Origin: an uncultured Lachnospiraceae bacterium
GTDB taxonomy: Bacteria; Bacillota; Clostridia; Lachnospirales; Lachnospiraceae
Reading direction: 5' to 3'
Assembly (NCBI GenBank): GCA_947174505.1
Contig: CAMWJF010000006.1
Span: 47,302 to 111,301 of the forward strand
DNA length: 64,000 bases
Shown here: positions 27,201 to 36,312 of the stretch, in pieces
Numbering within the stretch: position 1 is the stretch's first letter
How the letters are laid out: every line of letters begins with the position of its first letter
Made by a program: the position numbers and the translations under genes
Notes under the pieces: generated by a model
The model's input: the letters and a program-made list of their open reading frames with translations, nothing else
What the model was told of the DNA's origin: nothing
Database searches by the model: none

Positions 27201-30200
27201 GGTGCATGCTGGAAGACCAGCGGGATGCAGGGAAGTATGATCTGTACGCATGTTTCTGGGGCAGCGAGACATACGCGCCGCTCGACCTGGGCGAGAATCC
27301 GGATGGTGACCCCGGTGTGAAGATTGCAACCGTAACGATCAGGAAATGTCAAATCAGTCTGGAGCTTGATGTGGATGATACCTACGAGGCGGGCTATATG
27401 GAGGCGCTTTGGAGTGATATTGGCAACTATAAAGTAACGGCTTATGAGAAGAATGAAGAGTGGGACGATGAATGGGCGTTTAGCGCAGGTGGATATGCCT
27501 GGGGGAATCTGGAGTTCTATGTCAATAAGGCGGGGAGCAAAACTCGCTTGTATGAAGGAGAGATTCTTCATAGAGACGGGGACTTTGAGATCCATTATGA
27601 TGCTGACAATAGTTACCTGAACTGGCCTTATAGCATAAACTACGAGGTGAAGAATGCGGCGGAGGTTCTGGACACCTTTAAGACCGTTGCGGCGCCAGCA
27701 GGGATTAGATCCGCAAAGGTTGGGAATGTACAGGTACTTGACATCGCGGCACCTGAAGTAAAGAGAAACAATGATGGCAGTATTACACAGACAGTGAATG
27801 TGCTGGAAGGAATCCCTTACACAACTTACGGCATAGGCGCGGATGCAATGAAGGGTAACCTTGCGGCGTTTAGCATTTACGCACCGGAGGAGTTTGGTGG
27901 ACGGATTCCTGACACGGCAATGTACAAAAATGAAGTGGAAGGGATCGGCGGTAAGGTTGTCAGCACTTATAGTAATAGGTTTGTAGTGCTTTTTGATGCG
28001 GCGGAAGGTGAAAAGACAGTCAATATCCGGTGGGCGGACAAATATATCGAGACCATCATCCTGAAGCTGGATGAGAAACTGTGCCTTGGCGACCTGACGA
28101 AGGCGGTGGCTCCGAAGTCGCTCGCATTTAACGTGGCGCCCAAGAAACTGGCGGTTGGCGAGTCAGCACAGTTGGATGTAAAGATTACGAAGTTGCAGAT
28201 GACCGACGTGGTATGCCTCGGTTACGAGAGCGATCACCCGGAGATCATACATGTCGATCCTGACAGCGGTTATGTGACGGCGCTTCGGAAAGATAAGGCG
28301 ACCATTACAGTTTACCCGAAACAGATGGATAAAGATGGCAAAATGGTGAGGATTCCGGGCTTTAAGGCTGTGACGGTGACGATCGAGGGAACGGCCCTGA
28401 CGGCGCCCAAGTCGGTTAAGGTAACACCGCGCGGCAATGAAGCGCTTGTCAATTACGACAGGGTAGTGGACGGATACCGCCGTGAGATCTATGTGGTGGA
28501 TAATACGGCAAATCCTACCTTGAAGAAAGCTTCAGACATCGAGGCTAAAGTAAAGGAGATGCAGGGAAACAAGAACCAGTGGAGGGGAACCTTCGCGATT
28601 GCACCGATCTATCTGGACAGTGCGGATGAAAACTATGGCAGATCCTGGAACGGTATTTGGTATAAGGCATGGCTAAGTGGGCTGCAGAGTGAAACACCGT
28701 ATACGGTGTATGTCAGAAACGTATGTGAAGCGAAGACACTGCCTGATGGATATATGATTACGCAGGAGACGGTTGACCTCAGTGCGGCCGGAACAGCGGT
28801 TAGCTTCAAGAGCCTGAAATCTGAGGTGACGGCGTTGGAGCTTGAGCTGGATGAAACGCTCGACGGTATTGACTATATGGGTGACGGTACATATAGGGTA
28901 GAGCTTCCTAAGTTTGCAAAAGGTCTTGACAGTAAGACATTCGGATTATTTTACCAGAATGTAAGTGATAAGGCGGCGGACGGTGGCGACCAGATAAGGC
29001 TGGAACTTCCGCTTAAGGATAAGAATAGCGTTTATCAGGATCCGAAACTGGAGTATTATGTATTCGCAGAGGATAAGAACGGATATTCGGGGAAAGCGCT
29101 GAAGAATGAATTCGTAAGTGTAGACAAGAAGGGCAAGATTAAGCTTACTGGCGTGACGGGCTGGGCTTACCATGACGCGGATGAAGACGAATGGTATTAC
29201 GACGGCGGCATCAATGTCTATGTGCGCGACAGCAGCACGGGCACATATACCTACATTAAGCTTGTGGTCGTGGCGGATGTGGACTCCGTGACGGCGAAGA
29301 AGAAGACCATGAACCTGACGGTGGGCCAGGGCGTGGATCTGAATGACATTGCACTTTACACCTATAAGGCGGGTAAAAATAAGCTGACGTCCTATAAATG
29401 GCCGGATATGGATATGGACGCAGTTCGGACGGCGGTGAAGGCACAGAGCGAATATTTCGAGCTGGAGGACACAACACTTCGCGCGATCAAAGCCGGCGGA
29501 ACACTGAAACTGGCTCTGACGGATAAGACTGTGGAGAAGAACGCGCAGAAGGCGGCGGATGCGACGGCGGAGATCACCTTCTCCTCGAAGGAGCTGGCGC
29601 CGGTCAAGAAGATCAAGGCATTTGACATCACCAATGACAAATTTGGCCTGACCTTTACCAGCGCGGGTTATCCCGATGCTTTCCGTGTGGAAATCAGGGA
29701 TTCGAGCAACAATATGCTTCTCGATAAGCGCTATGAAGTTGGCGGAGAAGTATATAGAGTAAAGGAAAGAGCGAAAGATCGGGGTGCCTGGGTAAATGTG
29801 AAGGATACGTACGGCATCGATGCGTATACGATCCAAAATGATGTGGAGGCCGGTGGCAGGAGAAGGCTGGCGAAAGAAAGCCAGTACACGGTTAAAATCA
29901 CTGCGCTGTATGGCGGTGTTGCATCGAAAGAGGCGACTGCCAAGGTAAAGACCACAAAGATTCCGGCGGTATCTGACGGTCTGAATGATAATGATCCTGA
30001 GAATTGGTACTGGAATGATGAGAAGAAGAGCTGGTATTCATACCTGCCGAGGGGCGGAATGTCGATACAGGTATCTGAGTCAAACTGGAATCTGAGTTAT
30101 GGAAGCGAGGGGCTGTATGTATTGTCCGGCAATTCCTATACGCTGACAGCGGAGCCTACGAATCGGGGCCGTGTCAATGATACGTTGGTATGGACGGTCG

Positions 30201-32377
30201 GAGACAAGAAGGTGGCGAGTGTTAAGGCAGCGGCGGGAACCTACTGTATTACTCTGAAAGGCATGCAGCCGGGATATACCACGCTGGAAGTGAAATCTAA
30301 GATTCTGGGTAAGGTGATTGCCAGATATGATATTTATGTGGCGGCGGTCGGAGACGCTTATAAGAACGACAATGGCAGAACCCGCTACTATGGGGATGAT
30401 GAACCGGAGAATCCCGGTGGATCGTATAATCCCGGTCACGAGGGGGATGGCTCACCTGATTATCTGCCTCTGAGCGTGGATGATCGGAGAAAGACGAAAG
30501 ACAATAAATATCGGAATGCAGGATACGATTACGGTTATTGTAGTTTCTTCAGTTTCATGGCGCCGGAGACTGGTAAATACCGTTTTAGTACAGGCAATAA
30601 TTATTCCGTTTATCTTCAAAAGAGAACGGAGAAATACGGTGATTGGTCCAGTGGATCTTATGGCAACTTGAATCTCAACTGGCTGGAAAAAGGGCAGACT
30701 GTATATCTCAGATCTCAGAATTATAACGAAGACGCATTATATTACGTGGAGATTGGGTTGACACAGCGCATGGAAGCGGCGGAGAACGGAAAAACGGTTA
30801 CAGGCCAGGGTGAACCGGCGAGCTTCGAGTTTAAGGCGCCGGAAACCGGCCAATACCAGTTCTCCCTGACTTATGGAAATAATAGTAAAGTGACATTATA
30901 TCTTTACACGAATATGCAGGATGCGATGAATCAATCTTATACCTCCAGCCAGGGATCGACAGTTGAGGCCCGGATACAGGAAGGCGATAGCGTTTGGCTG
31001 ACCACCCGGAATAGTGTTTTAACCAGTGGTGTGGAATATACGCTGAATGCGAAAAAAATCAGTGAGGATGTCGCGTTTGGCACGCCGAAAACAGTGACGC
31101 TTACGGCGGGCGAAACAAAGTATCTCATGTATGCGATTGAGAAGAGTGGACGTTACCAGTTTTCTTCTACGGCTGATACGGTAAGCTATTCTGTTTTGAG
31201 CAATATAACAGTAGGCGATGAAGTTAAGCTTTCAATCAATTCGGCTAATTTTACCAAGAAGCTGGAATTAAATCAGGGTGACGTGGTTTGCGTGAAAGTC
31301 ACCAATAATGGCAGCGCTGACGTAACATTTACGGTAAATACGGCGGATATCACACCGACAGACCTGTCAGCAGTGACCGGGGATGTAAAGATTAACGGCG
31401 GCGATACTTTCTATTCGTTTACGGCGTCGGCAGCCGGGGCATATAAGTTTACCCTGACAGTAGATCAGGCAAACGCTTCGGATGTAGAACTGAAAATCTG
31501 GAACAGCGTAAGTGATCCGGAAGATTATAGAAGTCCGCTGGCGACAGGCACGGATGGAGACCCTGCGGACAATAAGGTCACGATCTCAGCAGATATTCTT
31601 CTGGCGGCTGGACAGACGGTATATGTGAATCCGATCAACAATTCCGGGAGTGAGCTGACAGTCGGCGTGGCTGGTGCGAAGGATGACAGCATACCTGAGA
31701 TCAACGCATCCGGGACGAATATCGCATTGCAGGCTAATCAGAAAATGAAAGCCATATTTACCGCAGACAGCACGGGAATCTATGAGTTTATAACTACGGG
31801 TGAGCTGAATGGTGATGTATATTTTACACTGGCTAAAGGGGAAAACTCTACAGAAAATATACGTGTGCCTAGTAATGGAGCGCTGTCAAAGAAGGTAGTA
31901 CTGAAATCGGGCCAGGCGGTGTTGTGGACGATGGAAGCGGCAGATGAAGTGAGTTTCTCTCTGTGTGCAGAATTGACAGATACTCTGGAAGAGCTTAAGC
32001 TGGGTCAGGCTGCGCAAGCATCCGTACTTGGAAGTAATGATGCGCCTGACGGGCAGGCTACCGCGGCGGGTTTTGTATTTACCGTGCCCGAAGATGGAGA
32101 TTATACGTTCTGGTCTGAAGCAGACTTTGATACGTATGGATATCTTTATGATATCAACAAGGTGGATGCAGGATATTGTCTGCTGTACAGTGATGGTAGT
32201 AACCGTGATTACCTGGCGTACGATGATGATAGCAGAGGGTATCGCAATAATTTTGCGATTGAATATGAATTGCAAAAAGGGACAGTAGTTTATTTGAAAT
32301 GTAGAGCCTATGAGGAGAGCAAGACTGGTTCTTTCCCAGTATATGTAGAGCAAGGTTCTCAACCTTGGAATAACTAA
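24278..32377 (+). CDS. Giant secreted multidomain surface protein
   Basis: A 2699-residue protein starting at ATG 24278 (MGRTKKLYLAKRMLAMILAAAMSITMVPQTVFA, a signal peptide). Residues ~35-140 are acidic low-complexity. Several immunoglobulin-like and MBG-like modules follow (for example AYEKTYNGKALTRAEVKPEEDYTLTANGQPVEDPGIEY near 925), a Big_2-like domain around 1276-1368 (LAVGESAQLDV...GYVTALRKDKATITV), a fibronectin-like part, a second Big_2-like domain near 1950-2020, and from ~2085 six repeats of a beta-sandwich (APETGKYRF, PETGQYQFS, EKSGRYQFS, AAGAYKF, STGIYEF, EDGDYTF) like pre-peptidase C-terminal domains. No catalytic domain, LPXTG or S-layer motif was found; it ends GSQPWNN. An adhesin or matrix role is inferred. 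Confidence 0.85.
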   Translation: MGRTKKLYLAKRMLAMILAAAMSITMVPQTVFAAPAGDTAVEDIVDAAAEGNGDVDTPENEDGSEDTGDIVSDGAAADDADDGASGVGDVKDTDGTADAANNDADDVMTDGDVEKTNKEPVDGGNAEVKNEPNAEGDTSAAVYEISVDDMETEAVYDGYTPFDPDSAVLKKTENGETTVVTGVTLTSSWKVQGGDGNFTALTGEPVNVGVYELTLTCAAVANVHAETVRCEIKKAPLTVRATATAKPGDKADKANVTVAVSGVEPAEGDSFGWTTDDIALEVKGVREAFGSSLTADDVLKENGDYVVDVTPSLKADAAEAVKEAAKNYTFDDFTADVAMAELAETEIEVTLTEKWKETNAVTLHVYDGAEAAVPALTVDYTYVVKYLDDTGEWKIIDGAEAVGEWEAYTGSEVDGNGKVKAPTDAGEYTYILNYEDKNGKYAKSQAEITVVIDPAPVTVELANDTTKELTVPAGTLMTKVLSQVKYKATSKNRSGAAVTIDAKKNHIWGTGYDDKNVSQIYEPAFTLQVKDGDAWKDISDAAYRMEGGKEYRVIYDGKKAIYNSDGTYAHRTDINSGLDENGEEINGVDANYITDKTPTADANALKVVAQAGVEMEWDLTALLADGKANEKLGKDAVAKDYDDKALYEKKADYKNKVKLKGAGKTLDAVGSDFTYTWYKNTAADDLLDIEIADQNKANGFAYDDYEQSWGSPSSIAPTNAGVYKLEIMYEDNTDDDTFYYVKEGKAAEVYFVINKVQLEIVPEGTYEALEGRTPREFFVQEKKIDDLNKAYKVLKDGNAYTFPESLGEVVPQWGVLENIAGESGVDTTWYPENSEDIGFSTGTGYSYDIQARALGRRYYENGEYDGFFSTVKIRNNYTLYKSEIKVAEDGGKNRAYRDDTLLSGKAALKINPVGTTRLELVAKAPLAAYEKTYNGKALTRAEVKPEEDYTLTANGQPVEDPGIEYMCVNTETGDWCMLEDQRDAGKYDLYACFWGSETYAPLDLGENPDGDPGVKIATVTIRKCQISLELDVDDTYEAGYMEALWSDIGNYKVTAYEKNEEWDDEWAFSAGGYAWGNLEFYVNKAGSKTRLYEGEILHRDGDFEIHYDADNSYLNWPYSINYEVKNAAEVLDTFKTVAAPAGIRSAKVGNVQVLDIAAPEVKRNNDGSITQTVNVLEGIPYTTYGIGADAMKGNLAAFSIYAPEEFGGRIPDTAMYKNEVEGIGGKVVSTYSNRFVVLFDAAEGEKTVNIRWADKYIETIILKLDEKLCLGDLTKAVAPKSLAFNVAPKKLAVGESAQLDVKITKLQMTDVVCLGYESDHPEIIHVDPDSGYVTALRKDKATITVYPKQMDKDGKMVRIPGFKAVTVTIEGTALTAPKSVKVTPRGNEALVNYDRVVDGYRREIYVVDNTANPTLKKASDIEAKVKEMQGNKNQWRGTFAIAPIYLDSADENYGRSWNGIWYKAWLSGLQSETPYTVYVRNVCEAKTLPDGYMITQETVDLSAAGTAVSFKSLKSEVTALELELDETLDGIDYMGDGTYRVELPKFAKGLDSKTFGLFYQNVSDKAADGGDQIRLELPLKDKNSVYQDPKLEYYVFAEDKNGYSGKALKNEFVSVDKKGKIKLTGVTGWAYHDADEDEWYYDGGINVYVRDSSTGTYTYIKLVVVADVDSVTAKKKTMNLTVGQGVDLNDIALYTYKAGKNKLTSYKWPDMDMDAVRTAVKAQSEYFELEDTTLRAIKAGGTLKLALTDKTVEKNAQKAADATAEITFSSKELAPVKKIKAFDITNDKFGLTFTSAGYPDAFRVEIRDSSNNMLLDKRYEVGGEVYRVKERAKDRGAWVNVKDTYGIDAYTIQNDVEAGGRRRLAKESQYTVKITALYGGVASKEATAKVKTTKIPAVSDGLNDNDPENWYWNDEKKSWYSYLPRGGMSIQVSESNWNLSYGSEGLYVLSGNSYTLTAEPTNRGRVNDTLVWTVGDKKVASVKAAAGTYCITLKGMQPGYTTLEVKSKILGKVIARYDIYVAAVGDAYKNDNGRTRYYGDDEPENPGGSYNPGHEGDGSPDYLPLSVDDRRKTKDNKYRNAGYDYGYCSFFSFMAPETGKYRFSTGNNYSVYLQKRTEKYGDWSSGSYGNLNLNWLEKGQTVYLRSQNYNEDALYYVEIGLTQRMEAAENGKTVTGQGEPASFEFKAPETGQYQFSLTYGNNSKVTLYLYTNMQDAMNQSYTSSQGSTVEARIQEGDSVWLTTRNSVLTSGVEYTLNAKKISEDVAFGTPKTVTLTAGETKYLMYAIEKSGRYQFSSTADTVSYSVLSNITVGDEVKLSINSANFTKKLELNQGDVVCVKVTNNGSADVTFTVNTADITPTDLSAVTGDVKINGGDTFYSFTASAAGAYKFTLTVDQANASDVELKIWNSVSDPEDYRSPLATGTDGDPADNKVTISADILLAAGQTVYVNPINNSGSELTVGVAGAKDDSIPEINASGTNIALQANQKMKAIFTADSTGIYEFITTGELNGDVYFTLAKGENSTENIRVPSNGALSKKVVLKSGQAVLWTMEAADEVSFSLCAELTDTLEELKLGQAAQASVLGSNDAPDGQATAAGFVFTVPEDGDYTFWSEADFDTYGYLYDINKVDAGYCLLYSDGSNRDYLAYDDDSRGYRNNFAIEYELQKGTVVYLKCRAYEESKTGSFPVYVEQGSQPWNN

Positions 32378-32460
32378 GAATCAGCCGCTTACACGCCATC
32401 AAATCGGGCGGACAGGAAGTGCAGAAGTAATGTAAAAGAAGAAAAGATCAAAGACTGCAG

Positions 32461-32497
32461 AAAAACAGCTCCGGGCATATTGCCTGGAGCTGTTTTT
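32461..32497 (+). terminator. Strong terminator of giant gene
   Basis: AAAAACAGCTCCGGGCA pairs with TGCCTGGAGCTGTTTTT (one wobble) with a three-base loop and a T run. Confidence 0.92.
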
Positions 32498-32524
32498 GCT
32501 AGAGGCGGTTATTGGCAGATGATA

Positions 32525-32584
32525 AAATATATTTGGAATTTGTTGTTGAGAATAAAGATATATGCTATACCGTAACTGATAAGA
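32525..32584 (+). repeat. Direct repeat copy 1 flanking TA region
   Basis: About 60 bases (core tttgttgttgagaataaagatatatg) nearly identical to 33714-33773. Both translate in one frame as IYLxFVVENKDIxYxVTxK, so they may be coding remnants as well as a repeat. Confidence 0.7.
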
Positions 32585-32598
32585 AAGGGTGTGATTAT

Positions 32599-32763
32599 AT
32601 GTTGGCAACCAAACTACAAGTAACTGCAGAAACGTCAGATTCTGCAAAATTGGAATTATATAGATTAATTGGTGAAGGCTATAAAGCAATGCAGGAAGGC
32701 AGGACCAGCACAATTGAAGAAGTAAGGGAAAAACTGGAAAAAAGGAGAAAAGAACATGGCTAG
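32599..32763 (+). CDS. Small antitoxin of a truncated TA module
   Basis: A 54-residue protein (MLATKLQVTAETSDSAKLELYRLIGEGYKAMQEGRTSTIEEVREKLEKRR). The helical, charged C-terminus and position before a RelE/ParE-like start indicate an antitoxin. I take ATG 32599 rather than the track start 32512, which lies in the repeat. It overlaps the toxin start by eight bases. Confidence 0.6.
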   Translation: MLATKLQVTAETSDSAKLELYRLIGEGYKAMQEGRTSTIEEVREKLEKRRKEHG

Positions 32764-32917
32764 AGTGGTATTTACTGAGCCGGCAGAGTATGACCTACTG
32801 GATATAGAATACTATATCTTTGTTGATCTCTGTAACCCCCAAGAGGCGCAGAGGATATCAGATGGTATCTTAGGCGTTGTAGATAAGCTGGCAGAATTGG
32901 CAGCCCTGCTATTTTAA
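32756..32917 (+). pseudogene. Truncated RelE/ParE-like toxin
   Basis: A 53-residue fragment, MARVVFTEPAEYDLLDIEYYIFVDLCNPQEAQRISDGILGVVDKLAEL..., matching the first half of ParE/RelE-type toxins (normally ~95-105 residues). The catalytic or target-contact C-terminal strands are missing. It ends where the opposite-strand toxin gene ends, so a deletion joined two modules tail to tail. Confidence 0.65.
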
Positions 32918-33214
32918 AAAGGTGCCGTAATTTTGCCTGTCATCGATGATATATTCAATTTTTACACATTTTTCCTCTTCCCTGACCTGAAATACAAGCC
33001 ATAAATGGGGCCAGAAAGTAATCACACGATATTTGGAAGGGATATATTTTAGTCTGGCGCATCCGATCATCGGAGTGGTTTCCAGATATCTGACTTTTTC
33101 ATCAAAAGCGTCGAGAAGCCGGAGTGCGCATTCCGTGCCGTTGTCTTTGGCACAGCGGAGGCTGTAGTCTTCCAGCACGGAGTTGGCTGAGGGGGAAATA
33201 TCCACTTTATACAT
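32909..33214 (-). CDS. RelE/ParE family toxin
   Basis: A 101-residue toxin, MYKVDISPSANSVLEDYSLRCAKDNG...GCARLKYIPSKYRVITFWPHLWLVFQVREEEKCVKIEYIIDDRQNYGTFL, with the usual helix pair, central beta strands (KYRVITFWPHLWLVFQV) and basic residues. Complete length. It overlaps the end of its antitoxin gene by eight bases and would poison translation or DNA gyrase. Confidence 0.75.
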   Translation of the reverse strand: MYKVDISPSANSVLEDYSLRCAKDNGTECALRLLDAFDEKVRYLETTPMIGCARLKYIPSKYRVITFWPHLWLVFQVREEEKCVKIEYIIDDRQNYGTFLK

Positions 33215-33488
33215 TGGAATGCTCCTTTAACAGAGAACGGATATTAGCGGATGCTGTCCGGGCGGGAATGTCGGAGATACCCGCTTTTCTCAGCTCTTCA
33301 ATTTCAATCAGCTTTTCCCTTAATTCCAGTTGCTTTTCACGCTGGTCATATACAGCGATATCCATGACCACCAGATCGCCTTCACCGTTTTTGGTCAGGA
33401 AAACAGGTTCCCCGGTTTCCTTGCAAAGATTAGCGATTTCGGTATAGTTCTGGCGGATGGCGGCAGAAGGTTTAATCAGTGTATGCAT
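33207..33488 (-). CDS. Phd/YefM family antitoxin
   Basis: A 93-residue protein beginning MHTLIKPSAAIRQNYTEIANLCKETGEPVFLTKNGEGDLVVMDIAVYD, the classic Phd/YefM N-terminal fold, with a helical C-terminus. I start at 33488 (AAAGGAG upstream on this strand) rather than 33506. It pairs with the overlapping toxin downstream; the whole module looks intact. Confidence 0.82.
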   Translation of the reverse strand: MHTLIKPSAAIRQNYTEIANLCKETGEPVFLTKNGEGDLVVMDIAVYDQREKQLELREKLIEIEELRKAGISDIPARTASANIRSLLKEHSNV

Positions 33489-33713
33489 AAAAACTCCTTT
33501 CAACATTGCTAACTTTAATTATAGTAATATTCTACATTAATTCTAATGACATTATACTATGGATTTAAAAAAAATAAAATTCAAAAGAAAAATTTAATTT
33601 TCTGGGTATGCAAAACGCGTCTCAGTATAAGTACCTAATGAGAGGATATTTTCTGGATAGATGGTCTCTTCTGGGGTAGCCTCCGTACAGAGCTTTGCAA
33701 ATGCCGGAAGCTC

Positions 33714-33773
33714 AAATATATTTGCAATTTGTTGTTGAGAATAAAGATATATGGTATATTGTAACCAATAAGA
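33714..33773 (+). repeat. Direct repeat copy 2 flanking TA region
   Basis: Second copy of the ~60-base repeat at 32525. The pair brackets both toxin-antitoxin modules, a layout expected from duplication or recombination of the region. Confidence 0.7.
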
Positions 33774-33893
33774 TTTGCCTGTACAGATTGTTTTTCGCGT
33801 AAAAACCAGTACATATGGACTGGCTGACTGTACAAATAAGCATGGTGTGGATAATTTTCGGTCGGTTATAGCATAATGCAAAAGGATGACAAA

Positions 33894-36296
33894 ATGAAAG
33901 CTGGAGAATTAAACCGAAGAAGGAGGCAGATTAAAAAAAGAGAACTCTGCATCATCGGGATAACTGCACTTGGCACGGTGCTTGCGTCCTGCGGTGCACC
34001 GTCAGGAAGAATGGATGGAAACTCTGGCATCGGGAATGGTTCCGATATGGAGGTGATTCCCGAAGAGGATGATATGGAGGAAGAACCAAAAGAATGGCCC
34101 CGGGAGCATGCTAGCTGTGAAGTGCAGGAGCTTAGCGGCTATCTGTTTGATCATAGTTCCGTAAGCCCTTATGCCAGTGCGAAGATTATGATAAAGGATT
34201 ATGAAGGGGAACAGTTGGAATCCGAGTGGGATGCACCGTCGGCTTTCCGGTTTGCGGGAGAAGCGGATGTGACATGGCAGTTTTACAATTCGCTTGCGGA
34301 AATGGAGACAGCGCTGAACGAAGCGACCGGGCAGGAAGTGGATGAGAACGCGTTTCATTTTCTGTACTATACCTTCCCCATGACAGGGAACGATCATGCT
34401 CTCGATTTGTACCACACTCTGAAAAGAAAATTTGATACGGAAGAGCATCCTCTGACGGCATGGAGTGCAGACAACGGGAAACTGTTTTATTATATACAGG
34501 AAACGATAAAAGAGGAGGACGGTTACAGGCTTACATATCAAAACAATCGGAACTCGAAGGTTAACCTTTATGTGAAGGATCGGACGGCATACGGACTTAC
34601 CCTGTTGAACCCACCGTCGGACGGCGGGGAAACTCTGGAATATGTGTTTGTTGATGTTTTCCAGCACTACGGCATTCTGGGGAGCGGCTGGGGATTGGAT
34701 GAGGAAAACCTGTACTGGATCGATCATGCGGAGCGGCTGACCGAGTTAGAGGATCCAAAGCGCAGCTTTCTGGAAGTCCGTGGGATTGATGAGAATTGGG
34801 AGGACTCCGGGGACGAAGGGATCATGCGGTATTTCGGCCTGCTTGTGGAGGCCGATTACGAGCTGCCGCATACGGAGAACGGCAGGATGCTTTCCCTGCA
34901 TTTTTCACTTGCGAAGGAGGAGGGAGAAGCGGATTCTTATTCCGATTATCTATATGATCTCAAAAAGGATCTCATTATTTCCGCTGCCAGTTCTTTGGCG
35001 GAAAGTGGGGACAAGACTCCCGCTGATGAAGAAGAAATATCCGTGGAGGAAGAGGATACGGAACTTCGTTATTATCTCCTGAACGGTTATTGTATGGATG
35101 AACCCTACGACATGACAGTGACGGATATGGAAACCGGCGAAGTGCTGCAGGAGAGCAGGGTATCTCTGAGTATTGAGCTGCCGGACACGATTACCTATCC
35201 GGACTTAAACGGTGACGGTTATGCAGATATGCGGGTCGGTGCGCCGGTTCATGCGAGTGGCGAAAAAGCGGCGGAGGAATACTATTCGCCGCCCTCTTAT
35301 CTACTCTGGAATCCGCTGTTGGAGCAGTTTGAGCGCAAGACGGAAAAAGAGGTGGAAAACAGCAGGCAGGCGGTGGCGAACGGGTTAACGGAGGGAGAGC
35401 AGGAAGAAAAGACCAAGCGGGAGAGGAAAGATCCTTTTGCGCCGATTCAGGAGCTGCCGGAAGGAGCCGGGCCGGAGGACTATATTAAACTTATCAGCGA
35501 CACAATGTCGGAATACGAAGTGCAGGAGGGAGACAGTCTCTGGCGTATCAGTGAACGTTTTTATGGAACCGGATATAAGTGGCCGACAATTGTGCGGGCC
35601 GAGGATGCGCCGGAAGATCCGAATTATCTGCCGGTTGGGGAGACGGTATTCATGCCGGAGATTTTCTATATCCGCAAAGACCCGTTTTCCAGGGGCGGTC
35701 TGCGCTCCGAGGGAAGCTTCCAGATTGAACAGCCGGATGGGTTCGCTTATTATTTTCTGAATGGTGATTTGACTTATGCTTCCTGGGAGGAAGAGAACCA
35801 GATTCACAGTCTGCCGGTAACGAATCCTGTGGGGGAAAATCCATTCCGTGAACCGGAGGATTGGGAAGCATTTCAGGCGGAGGCGATACGGTGCAGCGAA
35901 GAGCTTTGTCCGGGAAGAGTGTCGAACCTTACTTTTGAAAAGTGTCATATGGAGGATGGCTGTGACCTGTACGGGTATTCCTTTGCGTATGATACGGGGA
36001 AAGAAATCATAGAGTACGTGGATTTCTTCAAGTTTGGCAAGGACAATATGTCTGAAGTAATCGGCGTGCGCGAGCAGGAACCCAACACGGTGCTGGTGAA
36101 TACCGTCCGTTATGTGGCGGCCAGCTTCACCGATTACGGCGGCGCGCCGGGCATGGGATGGGGTGACGGCACGATCCCCAACGTAGGTGCGGATAGATGG
36201 GAGTATCCTTACCTTCACAATTTGTTTGAGGCGGCGAGGGAACAATTTGAAACTACTAATGGTTCTGTAGAAGGAGCTGCCTCGGAAAGTTCATAG
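33894..36296 (+). CDS. LysM-domain lipoprotein
   Basis: An 800-residue lipoprotein starting at ATG 33894 (AAAAGGAT upstream). Basic N-terminus, hydrophobic stretch and a lipobox LASC at about residue 30 anchor it outside the membrane. A beta-rich first half, a short DLNGDGYADMRVGAP repeat like FG-GAP (about 440), an acidic linker, then a LysM domain (EYEVQEGDSLWRISERFYGTGYKWPTIVRAED...LPVGETVFMPE, about 543-595) that should bind peptidoglycan. The C-terminal ~200 residues are unrecognised. It sits 16 bases before the next gene, a probable partner. Confidence 0.78.
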   Translation: MKAGELNRRRRQIKKRELCIIGITALGTVLASCGAPSGRMDGNSGIGNGSDMEVIPEEDDMEEEPKEWPREHASCEVQELSGYLFDHSSVSPYASAKIMIKDYEGEQLESEWDAPSAFRFAGEADVTWQFYNSLAEMETALNEATGQEVDENAFHFLYYTFPMTGNDHALDLYHTLKRKFDTEEHPLTAWSADNGKLFYYIQETIKEEDGYRLTYQNNRNSKVNLYVKDRTAYGLTLLNPPSDGGETLEYVFVDVFQHYGILGSGWGLDEENLYWIDHAERLTELEDPKRSFLEVRGIDENWEDSGDEGIMRYFGLLVEADYELPHTENGRMLSLHFSLAKEEGEADSYSDYLYDLKKDLIISAASSLAESGDKTPADEEEISVEEEDTELRYYLLNGYCMDEPYDMTVTDMETGEVLQESRVSLSIELPDTITYPDLNGDGYADMRVGAPVHASGEKAAEEYYSPPSYLLWNPLLEQFERKTEKEVENSRQAVANGLTEGEQEEKTKRERKDPFAPIQELPEGAGPEDYIKLISDTMSEYEVQEGDSLWRISERFYGTGYKWPTIVRAEDAPEDPNYLPVGETVFMPEIFYIRKDPFSRGGLRSEGSFQIEQPDGFAYYFLNGDLTYASWEEENQIHSLPVTNPVGENPFREPEDWEAFQAEAIRCSEELCPGRVSNLTFEKCHMEDGCDLYGYSFAYDTGKEIIEYVDFFKFGKDNMSEVIGVREQEPNTVLVNTVRYVAASFTDYGGAPGMGWGDGTIPNVGADRWEYPYLHNLFEAAREQFETTNGSVEGAASESS

Positions 36297-36312
36297 GAGG
36301 TGGGTGCAGAAT

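Noticed and set aside
33594-33881. Minus-strand 95-residue ORF sharing IYLYSQQQIxNIF with another minus ORF at 32399-32713
   Set aside because: Both arise from the antisense of the 60-bp direct repeat; no ribosome site or family, and the plus-strand reading is equally open.
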